A DNA stretch of 18,393 nucleotides, taken from the NCBI GenBank assembly GCA_041163265.1, contig JBEARL010000020.1:1-18393 (forward strand). Direction: 5' to 3'. Positions 1 through 7,518 of this stretch are shown here, in pieces; within the stretch, counting starts at the first letter, position 1; the number at the start of each line of letters is the position of its first letter. The position numbers and the translations under genes are program-made. The DNA is from CSBr16-57R1 sp041163265. GTDB taxonomy: Bacteria; Actinomycetota; Nitriliruptoria; Nitriliruptorales; Nitriliruptoraceae. Under the pieces are notes generated by a model. It was given only the letters and a program-made list of their open reading frames with translations, searched no databases and was not told the DNA's origin.

Positions 1-875
1 CGAGCCGCATGCCGTCCTGGAGCCGGCCGTGGATCACCCCGCTGACGAGCGCCCGCTCGCCGTCGACCTGCGTCTCGCGCTCGATCAGGCTCGCGATCGT
101 GAGCAGCTCGTGACGGGTCCGGGTCGCGCCGAGCACCTCGAGGTCGCCCGTCGCGACGCGGTCCATCTCGCGGGCCGTCTGTTCGACGAGGCGCTGCAGC
201 GCGTCGCGGGCGGTCGCGTCGGCGAACAGCTCGTAGGTCTCGGGCCAGAGCAGTCCCTCGAGCGGCTCGACGTCGGCGGCCGCCGTCGTGGGGTCCGGCC
301 ACCAGCCGGGCAGGTCGAGCCCGCCCTCCTCCCCCGCCCGCGTCGCGGCCAGGACCGCCTCGAGGTCCTCGATCGTGACGTCGGGCAGCGCGGGCCAGCG
401 CCGCGACCGTGTCGGCCAGCAGCAGCCCCTCGACGACGGTCACGGTCACCGTCGGCCGCTCGAGCGCCTCGGCGGGCCCGGCGGCCAGCACCGCGACGGC
501 GGCGGCCTCCTCCATCCCGATGGCCAGCTGGAACCGGCCGGGCCGGAGCACCCGCGCGAGGTCGACCGCGTCGGCCTCGACGCGGAACCGGAGGCCCGAG
601 TCGATGACGCCGAGGGCGATCAGGTCCTCGCCCACGGCCGTGACCGTGGCCCCCTCGGCGACGACGTACCCGACGGGGTCGCCCGCCGTGGCCTCCCCGT
701 CCGCGTCGTCCGCCGTCGGTCCGGCGGCGTCGTCGTCGGCCGGCCACGCCACGACGCCGATGGCCGTGACGAGCAGCAGTGCGAGCACCGCGAGGCCGAC
801 GCGCCGTCCGCGTCCCGCGGCCGCACGACCGCCCGTGATCACGGCCCCGCCGGGGACGTCGTCGAGGTCGCTCAC
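1..875 (-). CDS. mltG: MltG/YceG-like endolytic murein transglycosylase, cut by the window edge and apparently frameshifted
   Basis: MltG cleaves nascent peptidoglycan glycan strands at the outer face of the cytoplasmic membrane and is thought to end glycan polymerisation. The GTG start at 875 overlaps the ruvX stop by 4 bp. A short cytoplasmic segment precedes one membrane helix at about residues 26-44, then an extracytoplasmic region with the LysM-like part (LRPGRFQLAIGM) and VTVTVVEG. Up to about position 390 the family sequence is read in one frame; from about 388 downward (LPDVTIEDLEAVLAA, EGLLWPETYELF, ASLIERET) it continues in another. The catalytic Glu of the ASLIERET motif is codon 80-82. 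The protein leaves the window just after the RLQDGM motif, so its C-terminus is not seen. Family assignment is firm. Whether the frame break is a sequencing error or a real mutation cannot be told from the sequence. Confidence 0.85.
   Translation of the reverse strand, partial: MSDLDDVPGGAVITGGRAAAGRGRRVGLAVLALLLVTAIGVVAWPADDDAAGPTADDADGEATAGDPVGYVVAEGATVTAVGEDLIALGVIDSGLRFRVEADAVDLARVLRPGRFQLAIGMEEAAAVAVLAAGPAEALERPTVTVTVVEGLLLADTVAALARAARRHDRGPRGGPGRDAGGGGGRARPARLVAGPHDGGRRRRAARGTALARDLRAVRRRDRPRRAAAPRRTDGPRDGPRRDGRPRGARRDPDPSRAAHDREPDRARDAGRRRAGARQRGDPRPAPGRHAA
386..392 (-). other. Apparent frameshift point inside mltG
   Basis: Read on the minus strand, codons down to 390-392 continue the GTG-875 frame and end ADTVAALAR. 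The conserved downstream MltG sequence begins at codon 386-388 (LPDVTIEDLE). One extra base, G opposite position 389, separates them. Removing one base gives a continuous ADTVAALARLPDVTIED with G or C at nearly every third position. The original frame stays open to the window edge, so no premature stop is seen, but it would yield an Arg/Gly/Pro-rich nonsense sequence lacking the catalytic motif. Confidence 0.75.
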
Positions 876-1357
876 GCGGCACCCCGCCGGTGGGCCTGGG
901 CGGCGAGGACCCCCTCCAGCAGCACCGCCGCGGCGACGCGGTCGACGACCCGGCGCCGCCCCGCCCGCGACACGTCGGCGGCGATCAGGACCCGTTCGGC
1001 CTCGGTCGTCGTGAAGCGCTCGTCCACCAGGCGCACCGGCAGGCCGGTGGCGGCGCGGACGGCGTCGGCGACGGCGCGGGCCTCCTGCGCGGCCTCGCCC
1101 TCGGTCCCGTCGAGCGCCAGCGGCGCGCCGACGACGACGCCGGCCGCCCCCGCGGCGACGGCCACGGCCGCCAGCCGGGTGGCCAGCGCCGGGACGTCCA
1201 TCGCCTCGCCGCGGTCGAGGTCGCCGACGTCCACGGTGTCCGCGGGCGCGGCGACGACCTGGTCGGGGTCGCTGACGGCGACGCCGACGCGGACCCGACC
1301 GAGGTCGAGCGCGACGAGGCGGCCCGACAGCGGCAGCTCGTCGCCGGGCCGACGCAT
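872..1357 (-). CDS. ruvX: RuvX/YqgF family RNase H-fold nuclease (pre-16S rRNA processing)
   Basis: This 161-residue protein has the length of the YqgF/RuvX family, RNase H-like nucleases implicated in maturation of the 16S rRNA 5' end and formerly annotated as putative Holliday junction resolvases. Visible motifs are the first strand with the catalytic Asp (VALDLGRVRVGVAVSD, D18), the glycine-containing VVVGAPLALDG near residues 74-84, VDERFTT at 111-117, and the C-terminal VVDRVAAAVLLE helix with the last acidic residue at D139. The ATG at 1357 shares one base with the alaS stop codon and the gene's own stop overlaps the mltG start. No strong Shine-Dalgarno is visible, so translation is probably coupled to alaS. 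The alaS-ruvX-mltG order is common in Actinomycetota and Firmicutes. Confidence 0.93.
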   Translation of the reverse strand: MRRPGDELPLSGRLVALDLGRVRVGVAVSDPDQVVAAPADTVDVGDLDRGEAMDVPALATRLAAVAVAAGAAGVVVGAPLALDGTEGEAAQEARAVADAVRAATGLPVRLVDERFTTTEAERVLIAADVSRAGRRRVVDRVAAAVLLEGVLAAQAHRRGAA

Positions 1358-3996
1358 CAGCCGCCGCCCAGCGCCGTCCGGGCCTCGGCCGCCGCGGTCG
1401 CGAGCGCCTCGTCGAGGCCGGTCGCGTCGCGTCCGCCGGCCTGCGCCAGGTCGTCGCCGCCACCCGCACCGCCGCCGACCCGCTTCGCGGCCGGGGCGAG
1501 CACCGCGCGGGCCGAGACGCCGCGGGCGACGAGGTCGTCGGTGACGGTCGCGATCAGCTGGGCCTTCCCGTCGTTCGCCGCACCCAGCGCCACGATCGCG
1601 GCGGTGCCGAGCGCCCCGCGGACCTCGGCGGCGAGCCGGCGCAGGTCGTCCCCGCCGACGCCGTCGAACCGGGCGGTGACCACGGCCACGCCGTCCTCGC
1701 GGACCGCGGCGTCGGCCAGCCGGCGGGCCTCGACGGCGAGGTCGGCGGCGCGCAGCCGCGCCAGCTCCTTCTCGGCGGCGCGCAGGCGGGCGACCAGATC
1801 CTGGACGCGGGCCAGCGCCTCGGCCGTCGGGGCGTCGACCAGTCGCGCGACCTCCTCGGCGACGATGCGCTCGCGCGCCAGGAACGACACGGCGTCGAGC
1901 CCGGTCAGCGCCTCGACGCGGCGGGTGTTCGACCCGACGGACTCCTCGCGGACGATCGCGACGGTCCCGATGCGGGCGCCGGACGGGACGTGGGTCCCAC
2001 CGCAGAGCTCCTTCGAGAACCCGCCGATGGTCACGACGCGGACGGTCTGGCCGTACTTGTCCCCGAAGTTCGCGACGGCGCCGGCGCGCTTGGCGTCCTC
2101 GAGGTCCATCAGCTCGGTCGTGACCGTCGGGTCGTCGAGGACGCGGCGGTTGACCAGCTGCTCGAGGGTCTCGACGGTCTCGCGGCCGAGCGGCTCGAAG
2201 TGCGGGAAGTCGAAGCGCAGCCGGCCCGGCTGGACGAGGGATCCGGCCTGCTGGGCGTGCGCGCCGACCAGCTCCTTGATCGTCGCGTGCAGGACGTGGG
2301 TGGCCGAGTGGCTGCGGGCGGTGGCGACGCGCCGCTCGGCGTCGACCCGGGCCCGGGCGTCGGTGCCGGGGTGGACCTCGCCGGCGACGACCCGCGCCCG
2401 GTGCAGGCGCAGGCCGCCGAGCACCTCCTGCGTGTCGAGGACCTCGAGGCGGCCGGTCGCGGTCTCGATCAGGCCGTGATCCCCGACCTGGCCGCCACCC
2501 TCGGCGTAGAACGGGGAGCGGCTGAGGGCCACGAGGACCTCGTCGCCCTCGCCGGCGGCGTCGACGAGGCCGGCGGGGGTGACGAGCGCGGCGAGGGACG
2601 CCTCGACCTCGAGCGCGTCGTAGCCGACGAACTCGGCGGTGCCGACGGCGGCGCCGGCCGCGCGCAGGACGTCGTCGGGGACGCCGCCGCCGCCCTTCTT
2701 CGCACCGGCTCGGGCCCGCTCGCGCTGGGCCTCCATCAGCGCCTCGAACGCCTCGCGGTCGAGGCCGAGGCCGGCGTCGGCGACGATCTCGGCGGTGAGG
2801 TCGACGGGGAACCCGAACGTGTCGTGCAGCTCGAACGCGACGTCGCCGCGGAACGGCGCGCCCGCGGGCAGCGCTGCCAGCGCCCCCTCGACGCGGGCCA
2901 TCCCGTCGCGCAGCCGCGAGGCGAAGTCGGCCTCCTCGGCCGCCAGCACGCGCGTGACCAGCTCGCGCTGGGCGGCGAGGTCGGGGTAGGCGGCGGCCAT
3001 CGTGTCGATGACGGTCTCGACCATGGGGACCGCGACGGGGACGCCACCGCCGACGTCGACGCCGAGGAGGCTCGCGTGCCGCACCGCACGGCGCATCAGG
3101 CGGCGCAGCACGTAGCCTCGCCCCTCCTTCGCGGGAAGGACGCCGTCGCCGACGAGGAACGCCGAGGTGCGGGCGTGCTCGGCGATGACGCGCAGCGACA
3201 CGTCGGCCGCGTCGTCGGCGCCGTAGCGGTGGCCGGTCAGCTCCTCGGCGCGGGCCAGCAGCGGCCGGAACAGGTCGGTCTCGAAGACGTTGTCGACGCC
3301 CTGGAGCAGCACGGCCATCCGCTCGACGCCGAGGCCGGTGTCGACGTTCTGCGCGGGCAGGTCGCCGAGGATCGTGCCCTGCGCGTCGAGCGCGTGCTGC
3401 ATGAACACGAGGTTGTAGTACTCGAGGTACCGCTCGGGGTTCGCGGCCGGACCGCCGTCGGCGCCGTACGCCTCGCCGCGGTCGTAGTACAGCTCGGTGT
3501 TCGGGCCGCCCGGACCGGCGGCGTGCGTCCACCAGTAGTTGTCCTCGGCGCCGAGACGCTGGATGCGGTCGGCCGGCAGGTCGGTCTCGGCGAGCCAGAG
3601 CCGCTCGGCCTCGTCGTCGTCCTCGTACACGGTGACCCAGATGCGCGCGGGGTCGAGCCGGAAGTGCTCGAGCGACAGCTCCCAGGCCCACCGGATCGCG
3701 TCGGCCTTGAAGTAGTCGCCGAACGAGAAGTTCCCGAGCATCTCGAAGAACGAGAGGTGGCGCGTGGTCCGGCCGACGTTCTCGATGTCGTTGGTCCGGA
3801 CGCACTTCTGGTGGCTGACCGCCCGCTTCACCGGCGCCGGCTCGTCGCCCATGAACCACGGCTTGAACGGCAGCATCCCGGCGATCGTCAGCAGCACCGT
3901 CGGGTCGGACGGGATCAGCGGCGCCGAGGGGAAGCGGCGGTGGCCCCGCGCCTCGAAGAAGGCGAGGAACGTCTCGCGGATCGTCAGCGAGTCCAC
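1357..3996 (-). CDS. alaS: Alanine--tRNA ligase
   Basis: Charges tRNA-Ala with alanine and clears mischarged Ser- or Gly-tRNA-Ala. The 879 residues match the usual bacterial length. The N-terminus (TIRETFLAFFEARGHRR, then FKPWFMG and HQKCVRTNDIENVG) and GLGVERM form the class II catalytic core in roughly the first 240 residues, followed by the tRNA-binding helical region. The editing domain keeps all four metal ligands: H563 and H567 in SHSATH, C665 and H669 in CGGTH. The C-terminal C-Ala domain holds the Gly-rich RVGGGAGGGDDLAQAGG segment. The reading frame stays open far upstream, but family alignment and the neighbouring stop support the GTG at 3996, 7 bp below the preceding gene. It shows no obvious defect. 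Confidence 0.98.
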   Translation of the reverse strand: MDSLTIRETFLAFFEARGHRRFPSAPLIPSDPTVLLTIAGMLPFKPWFMGDEPAPVKRAVSHQKCVRTNDIENVGRTTRHLSFFEMLGNFSFGDYFKADAIRWAWELSLEHFRLDPARIWVTVYEDDDEAERLWLAETDLPADRIQRLGAEDNYWWTHAAGPGGPNTELYYDRGEAYGADGGPAANPERYLEYYNLVFMQHALDAQGTILGDLPAQNVDTGLGVERMAVLLQGVDNVFETDLFRPLLARAEELTGHRYGADDAADVSLRVIAEHARTSAFLVGDGVLPAKEGRGYVLRRLMRRAVRHASLLGVDVGGGVPVAVPMVETVIDTMAAAYPDLAAQRELVTRVLAAEEADFASRLRDGMARVEGALAALPAGAPFRGDVAFELHDTFGFPVDLTAEIVADAGLGLDREAFEALMEAQRERARAGAKKGGGGVPDDVLRAAGAAVGTAEFVGYDALEVEASLAALVTPAGLVDAAGEGDEVLVALSRSPFYAEGGGQVGDHGLIETATGRLEVLDTQEVLGGLRLHRARVVAGEVHPGTDARARVDAERRVATARSHSATHVLHATIKELVGAHAQQAGSLVQPGRLRFDFPHFEPLGRETVETLEQLVNRRVLDDPTVTTELMDLEDAKRAGAVANFGDKYGQTVRVVTIGGFSKELCGGTHVPSGARIGTVAIVREESVGSNTRRVEALTGLDAVSFLARERIVAEEVARLVDAPTAEALARVQDLVARLRAAEKELARLRAADLAVEARRLADAAVREDGVAVVTARFDGVGGDDLRRLAAEVRGALGTAAIVALGAANDGKAQLIATVTDDLVARGVSARAVLAPAAKRVGGGAGGGDDLAQAGGRDATGLDEALATAAAEARTALGGG

Positions 3997-4003
3997 GCCG
4001 GCC

Positions 4004-4267
4004 TCAGCGGCCCGGCGTCCCGCCGGCGCCGCGGCGGGCCGTCGGGTGCTCGATGACCTCGCCGCCGGTCCGCCACGCCGAGCGGCGGGTCGCGTCGTCG
4101 ACGACGCCGACGACGCCGGCGCGGAACCGGTCGACCCAGGCCGCGGCCGCGACCCCGAGGCGGTCGGGGGCGAAGCGCTGCTGGACGGCGTCGAGGCGCC
4201 GGACGAGGTTGCCGCCGACGACCATGCCGATGCCGAGCCCGAGGCCGAAGGAGAGGACGCGTCGCAC
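4004..4267 (-). CDS. Small membrane-anchored protein, possibly DUF6167-like
   Basis: This is an 87-residue protein of unknown function. Residues 4-20 form one hydrophobic, Gly-rich segment (LSFGLGLGIGMVVGG), probably an N-terminal membrane anchor. An amphipathic stretch follows (RRLDAVQQRFAPDRLG, then AAWVDRFRAGVVGVVDD) and the tail is basic and low in complexity. The GTG start at 4267 has a GGAG Shine-Dalgarno at 4273-4276, 5 nt away, and the gene lies 10 bp below rarA and 7 bp above alaS. Streptomyces carries a similar small anchored protein (DUF6167) directly upstream of alaS, and the shared helix-plus-PxRL pattern suggests relatedness. That link is from memory and position, not from an alignment. 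rpsD and the DUF948 gene found there in Streptomyces are absent here. Confidence 0.75.
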   Translation of the reverse strand: MRRVLSFGLGLGIGMVVGGNLVRRLDAVQQRFAPDRLGVAAAAWVDRFRAGVVGVVDDATRRSAWRTGGEVIEHPTARRGAGGTPGR

Positions 4268-4272
4268 CGGGG

Positions 4273-4276
4273 CTCC
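4273..4276 (-). promoter_or_regulatory. Shine-Dalgarno of the small membrane protein gene
   Basis: GGAG on the minus strand, 5 nt before the GTG at 4267. It supports this non-ATG start and so supports the small gene being real. Confidence 0.6.
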
Positions 4277-4277
4277 G

Positions 4278-5699
4278 TCAGTCGTCGCGGGGACGGCGCT
4301 GGTCCCGCCAGGCCGCCACGACCGGCCCGAGGGGCGCCTCGTGACCCCGGTCGGTCGGCTCGTAGAGGACGCGGTCCTCGAGCCCCTCGGGGAGGTGCGG
4401 CTGGCCGGGTGCGACGCCGCCCGGGTGGTCGTGAGGGTACTCGTAGGCCCGGGTCCGCCGGCCGTCCGCGTCCCGGGACAGCCACCGCGCCATCGACCGG
4501 TGGTGGGTGTCCCGCAGGTGCACGGGGACCGGCCGGTCCCCCGTCTCGGCGATCAGCGCGTCGGCGGCGGCCATCGCCCGCGTGACCGCGTTCGACTTCG
4601 GCGCGACCGCCAGCGCGATCGCGGCGTGGGTCAGCGCGTACCGGGCCTCGGGGAGCCCGACGCGGTCGAGCGCCTCGAACGCGGCGACGGCCGTCGGCAG
4701 CGCCGAGCGGTCGGCGAGGCCGACGTCCTCGGAGGCCATGATGACCATCCGCCGCGCGAGGAACCGCGGGTCCTCCCCCGCCGCGAGCATCCGCGTCAGC
4801 CAGTACACGGCGGCGTCGGGGTCCGAGCCGCGCAGGGACTTGATGAACGCGCTGACCTGGTCGTAGTGCGCGTCGGACGCGCGGTCGTACCGGAACCGCT
4901 GCAGCGCCCCGGCGACGTCCGCGACGTCGAGCGTCACGACCGCCGCCTCGGGATCGGCGAGCGTCCCGTCCGGACCGTGGACGCCGGCGGCCGAGGCCGC
5001 GACCTCGAGGGCCGACAGCGCCGCGCGCGCGTCGCCCTCGGCGACGGCGACGAGATGGTCGACGGCGGCCGGCGTCAGCACCGCGCGGCCGGCGAGGCCG
5101 CGGTCCGCGTCGGCGACGGCCCGCTCGAGCAGCACGCGCAGGTCGTCGTCGGCGAGCGGCTCGAGCCGGACCAGCTGGCACCGCGACAGCAGCGGCGCGT
5201 TCAGCTCGAAGAACGGGTTCTCGGTCGTCGCGCCGACGAGCGTCACCCAGCCGGCCTCGACGCCGGGCAGCAGCGCGTCCTGCTGGGCCTTGTTGAAGCG
5301 GTGGACCTCGTCGATGAACAGCACGGTGCGGCGGCCGCGCTGCTCGAGGCGGGCCCGGCCCTCGTCGAGCGCGCGCCGGACGTCCTTCACTCCCGCGACG
5401 ACCGCCGAGAGCTCGACCCAGGACGCGTCGATCGAGCCGACGATGACGCGGGCGAGCGAGGTCTTCCCCGTGCCGGGCGGCCCCCAGAGGATCAGCGAGG
5501 ACAGCGTGCCCCGCTCGAGCATCGAGCGCAGTGGGCGGCCGGTCCCGACGGCCTGCGGCTGCCCGACGAACTCGGAGAGGTCGCGGGGGCGCATCCGGGC
5601 CGCGAGCGGCACGCCGGCGCCGTCGAGCACGACCGCGTCCTGGCGTCCGCCGTCGTCGGCGACCTCCGTCCCCTCGAGCAGCAGCCGGGGCGGCTCCAC
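4278..5699 (-). CDS. rarA: Replication-associated recombination protein RarA (MgsA), AAA+ ATPase
   Basis: RarA (MgsA/WRNIP1 family) is a clamp-loader-like AAA+ ATPase acting at stalled replication forks. In the 473 residues, PLAARMRPRDLSEFVGQ opens the AAA+ domain, Walker A is GPPGTGKT (73-80), Walker B with DEVHRFNK starts at 130, sensor 1 is GATTENP (156-162) and the arginine finger lies in LLSRC (R173). The C-terminal tetramerisation domain includes YDQVSAFIKSLRGSDPDAA, RRMVIMASEDVGLA and the family signature HLRDTHH. The GTG at 5699 lies one base past the aspS stop. The roughly 30 residues before the AAA+ domain are poorly conserved in the family, so a slightly later start is possible. 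It is distinguished from RuvB by GATTENP and the C-terminal domain. Its position between the synthetase genes matches Streptomyces. Confidence 0.96.
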   Translation of the reverse strand: MEPPRLLLEGTEVADDGGRQDAVVLDGAGVPLAARMRPRDLSEFVGQPQAVGTGRPLRSMLERGTLSSLILWGPPGTGKTSLARVIVGSIDASWVELSAVVAGVKDVRRALDEGRARLEQRGRRTVLFIDEVHRFNKAQQDALLPGVEAGWVTLVGATTENPFFELNAPLLSRCQLVRLEPLADDDLRVLLERAVADADRGLAGRAVLTPAAVDHLVAVAEGDARAALSALEVAASAAGVHGPDGTLADPEAAVVTLDVADVAGALQRFRYDRASDAHYDQVSAFIKSLRGSDPDAAVYWLTRMLAAGEDPRFLARRMVIMASEDVGLADRSALPTAVAAFEALDRVGLPEARYALTHAAIALAVAPKSNAVTRAMAAADALIAETGDRPVPVHLRDTHHRSMARWLSRDADGRRTRAYEYPHDHPGGVAPGQPHLPEGLEDRVLYEPTDRGHEAPLGPVVAAWRDQRRPRDD

Positions 5700-5700
5700 C

Positions 5701-7518
5701 TCAGCCCTGCTGCGGCGCGAGGCGCAGCCCGAGGTCGGCCAGCGCCTGCGCGTCGTACGGCGCCGGCGCGTCGGTCAGCGGGCAGGCGCCGGACTGCGTC
5801 TTCGGGAACGCGATGACGTCGCGGATGGTGTCCTCGCCGGCGAGCAGCATCACCGTGCGGTCGAGGCCGGTCGCGATGCCGCCGTGCGGCGGGACCCCGT
5901 GGGCGAGGCCGCGCAGCAGGAACCCGAACTTCTCCTCGGCCTCCTCGTCGCCGATGCCGAGGAACCGGAACACGCGGCGCTGGACCTCGGCGTCGTGGAT
6001 CCGGATCGAGCCCGAGCCGAGCTCGACGCCGTTGAGGACCAGGTCGTAGCCGCGGGCCGTCGCCGCGCCCGGGTCCTGCTCGAACCGGTCGAGCCACTCG
6101 GGGGCGGGCGAGGTGAACGGGTGGTGGTTCGGCGTCCAGCCGCCGGTCGGGCGGCCGGCGCGGTCGGTCTCGGGGTCGAACATCGGCGGCTCGACGACCC
6201 AGAGGAACCGCCACTCCCCCGCGGGGACGAGTCCCAGCGCGTCGGCCAGCGCGGCGCGGAGCGCCCCCATCAGCTCGCGGGTCGCGGTCGTCGGGCCGGC
6301 GGCCATCAGCACCGTGTCGCCGACGCCGGCGTCGCAGGCGGCGAGGATGCCGGCGATCTCCTCGGCGCCGAGGAACTTCGCGAGCGGGCTGCGCAGGGTG
6401 GTCCCGGCGTCGCCGGCCTCGACGACGCCCCACGCGAGGCCGCCGGCACCGCGGGCGCGGGCCCACTCGGTCCAGCCGTCGAGGTCCTTCCGGCTGAGCG
6501 AGCCGGCCGACGCCGGCACGGTGACGGCGACGACGCTGCCGCCGTCGGCGATCGCGCCGGCGAGGACCGCGGCGCCGCTGCCGGCGAGGACCTCCGAGAG
6601 GTCGACGAGCTCGAGGCCGTACCGCAGGTCCGGCTTGTCCGACCCGAACCGGCGCATCGCCTCGGCGTAGGTCATGCGCGGGAACGGACGCGGCACCTCG
6701 ACGCCGAGCGCCTCGGCGAGGATCTCGACGTGCAGCTCCTCCATCAGCTCCTGCACGTCGTGCTCGTCGCCGAAGGACAGCTCGACGTCGAGCTGCGTGA
6801 ACTCGGGCTGACGGTCGGCGCGCGAGTCCTCGTCGCGGAAGCACCGGGCGATCTGGAAGTACCGCTCGACGCCGGCGACCATCAGCAGCTGCTTGAACAG
6901 CTGCGGCGACTGCGGCAGGGCGTAGGTCTCGCGCGGCCGGACCCGCGAGGGCACGAGGAAGTCGCGCGCGCCCTCGGGCGTGGCCCGCGTCAGCTGCGGG
7001 GTCTCGACCTCGAGGAAGCCGTGCCGCTCCATCACGCGCCGGATCGTCGAGGTCACGCGGGCCCGGAGCGCGAGGTTGCTGGCCATGCGCGGCCGCCGCA
7101 GGTCGAGGTAGCGGTGGTGCAGGCGCAGCTCCTCGCCGACCTCGACGTCGTCGGCGACGGGGAACGGCGGCGTCCGGGCCTCGCTGAGGACCTCGAGGTC
7201 GGTGACGGCGATCTCGACGTCGCCGGTCGCGAGGCGCGGGTTGCGCATGCCCTCGGGCCGGGCGCGCACCGTGCCGGTGGCCCGCACGACCCACTCGTCG
7301 CGGACGCGGTGCCCGAGCTCCGCCGCCCCGGACGCGGCGGCCGGGTCGAGGACCAGCTGGACGACGCCGCTGCGGTCGCGGAGGTCGAGGAACAGCACAC
7401 CGCCGTGGTCGCGCCGGGTGTCGACCCAGCCGGCCAGGCGGACCTCGGTCCCGGCGTCGGCGGCGGTCAGCGTCCCGGCGCCGTGGCTGCGCAGCGCCCC
7501 GAAGGGGGTGATGGTCAC
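5701..7518 (-). CDS. aspS: Aspartate--tRNA ligase, probably non-discriminating (Asp/Asn)
   Basis: A bacterial-type AspRS of 605 residues. The N-terminal OB-fold anticodon domain holds GWVDTRRDHGGVLFLDLRDRSG (30-51). The class II core includes motif 1 ending near TPQLTRATPEGARDFLVP (173-190), motif 2 with CFRDEDSRADRQPEFTQLD (226-244) and motif 3 with GLDR at 551-554. The bacterial GAD insertion lies at about 300-430. His38 in RRDHGG and Gly90 in RPEGM occupy positions which in Pseudomonas-type non-discriminating enzymes are His and Gly, against Leu and Lys in E. coli. This predicts that the enzyme also makes Asp-tRNA-Asn for GatCAB. The GTG start at 7518 overlaps the hisS stop by 4 bp, so translation is probably coupled to hisS. 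Confidence 0.98.
   Translation of the reverse strand: MTITPFGALRSHGAGTLTAADAGTEVRLAGWVDTRRDHGGVLFLDLRDRSGVVQLVLDPAAASGAAELGHRVRDEWVVRATGTVRARPEGMRNPRLATGDVEIAVTDLEVLSEARTPPFPVADDVEVGEELRLHHRYLDLRRPRMASNLALRARVTSTIRRVMERHGFLEVETPQLTRATPEGARDFLVPSRVRPRETYALPQSPQLFKQLLMVAGVERYFQIARCFRDEDSRADRQPEFTQLDVELSFGDEHDVQELMEELHVEILAEALGVEVPRPFPRMTYAEAMRRFGSDKPDLRYGLELVDLSEVLAGSGAAVLAGAIADGGSVVAVTVPASAGSLSRKDLDGWTEWARARGAGGLAWGVVEAGDAGTTLRSPLAKFLGAEEIAGILAACDAGVGDTVLMAAGPTTATRELMGALRAALADALGLVPAGEWRFLWVVEPPMFDPETDRAGRPTGGWTPNHHPFTSPAPEWLDRFEQDPGAATARGYDLVLNGVELGSGSIRIHDAEVQRRVFRFLGIGDEEAEEKFGFLLRGLAHGVPPHGGIATGLDRTVMLLAGEDTIRDVIAFPKTQSGACPLTDAPAPYDAQALADLGLRLAPQQG

Noticed and set aside
872..3859. A 995-codon minus-strand frame that ends with RuvX, suggesting a large fusion
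   Set aside because: Only the last 161 residues match a family. The rest is the wrong-frame reading of alaS, and the ATG at 1357 beside the alaS stop is the natural start.
1990..4056. Long open frame of 688 codons on the plus strand opposite alaS
   Set aside because: It is antisense to a complete, motif-rich AlaRS. Its product is Gly/Val/Glu/Arg/Leu-rich with no domain pattern, as expected for the complement of GC-rich codons.
1357..5181. N-terminal extension of AlaRS of almost 400 residues
   Set aside because: The extra part is a shifted reading of rarA and the small gene. AlaRS homology begins at the GTG at 3996.
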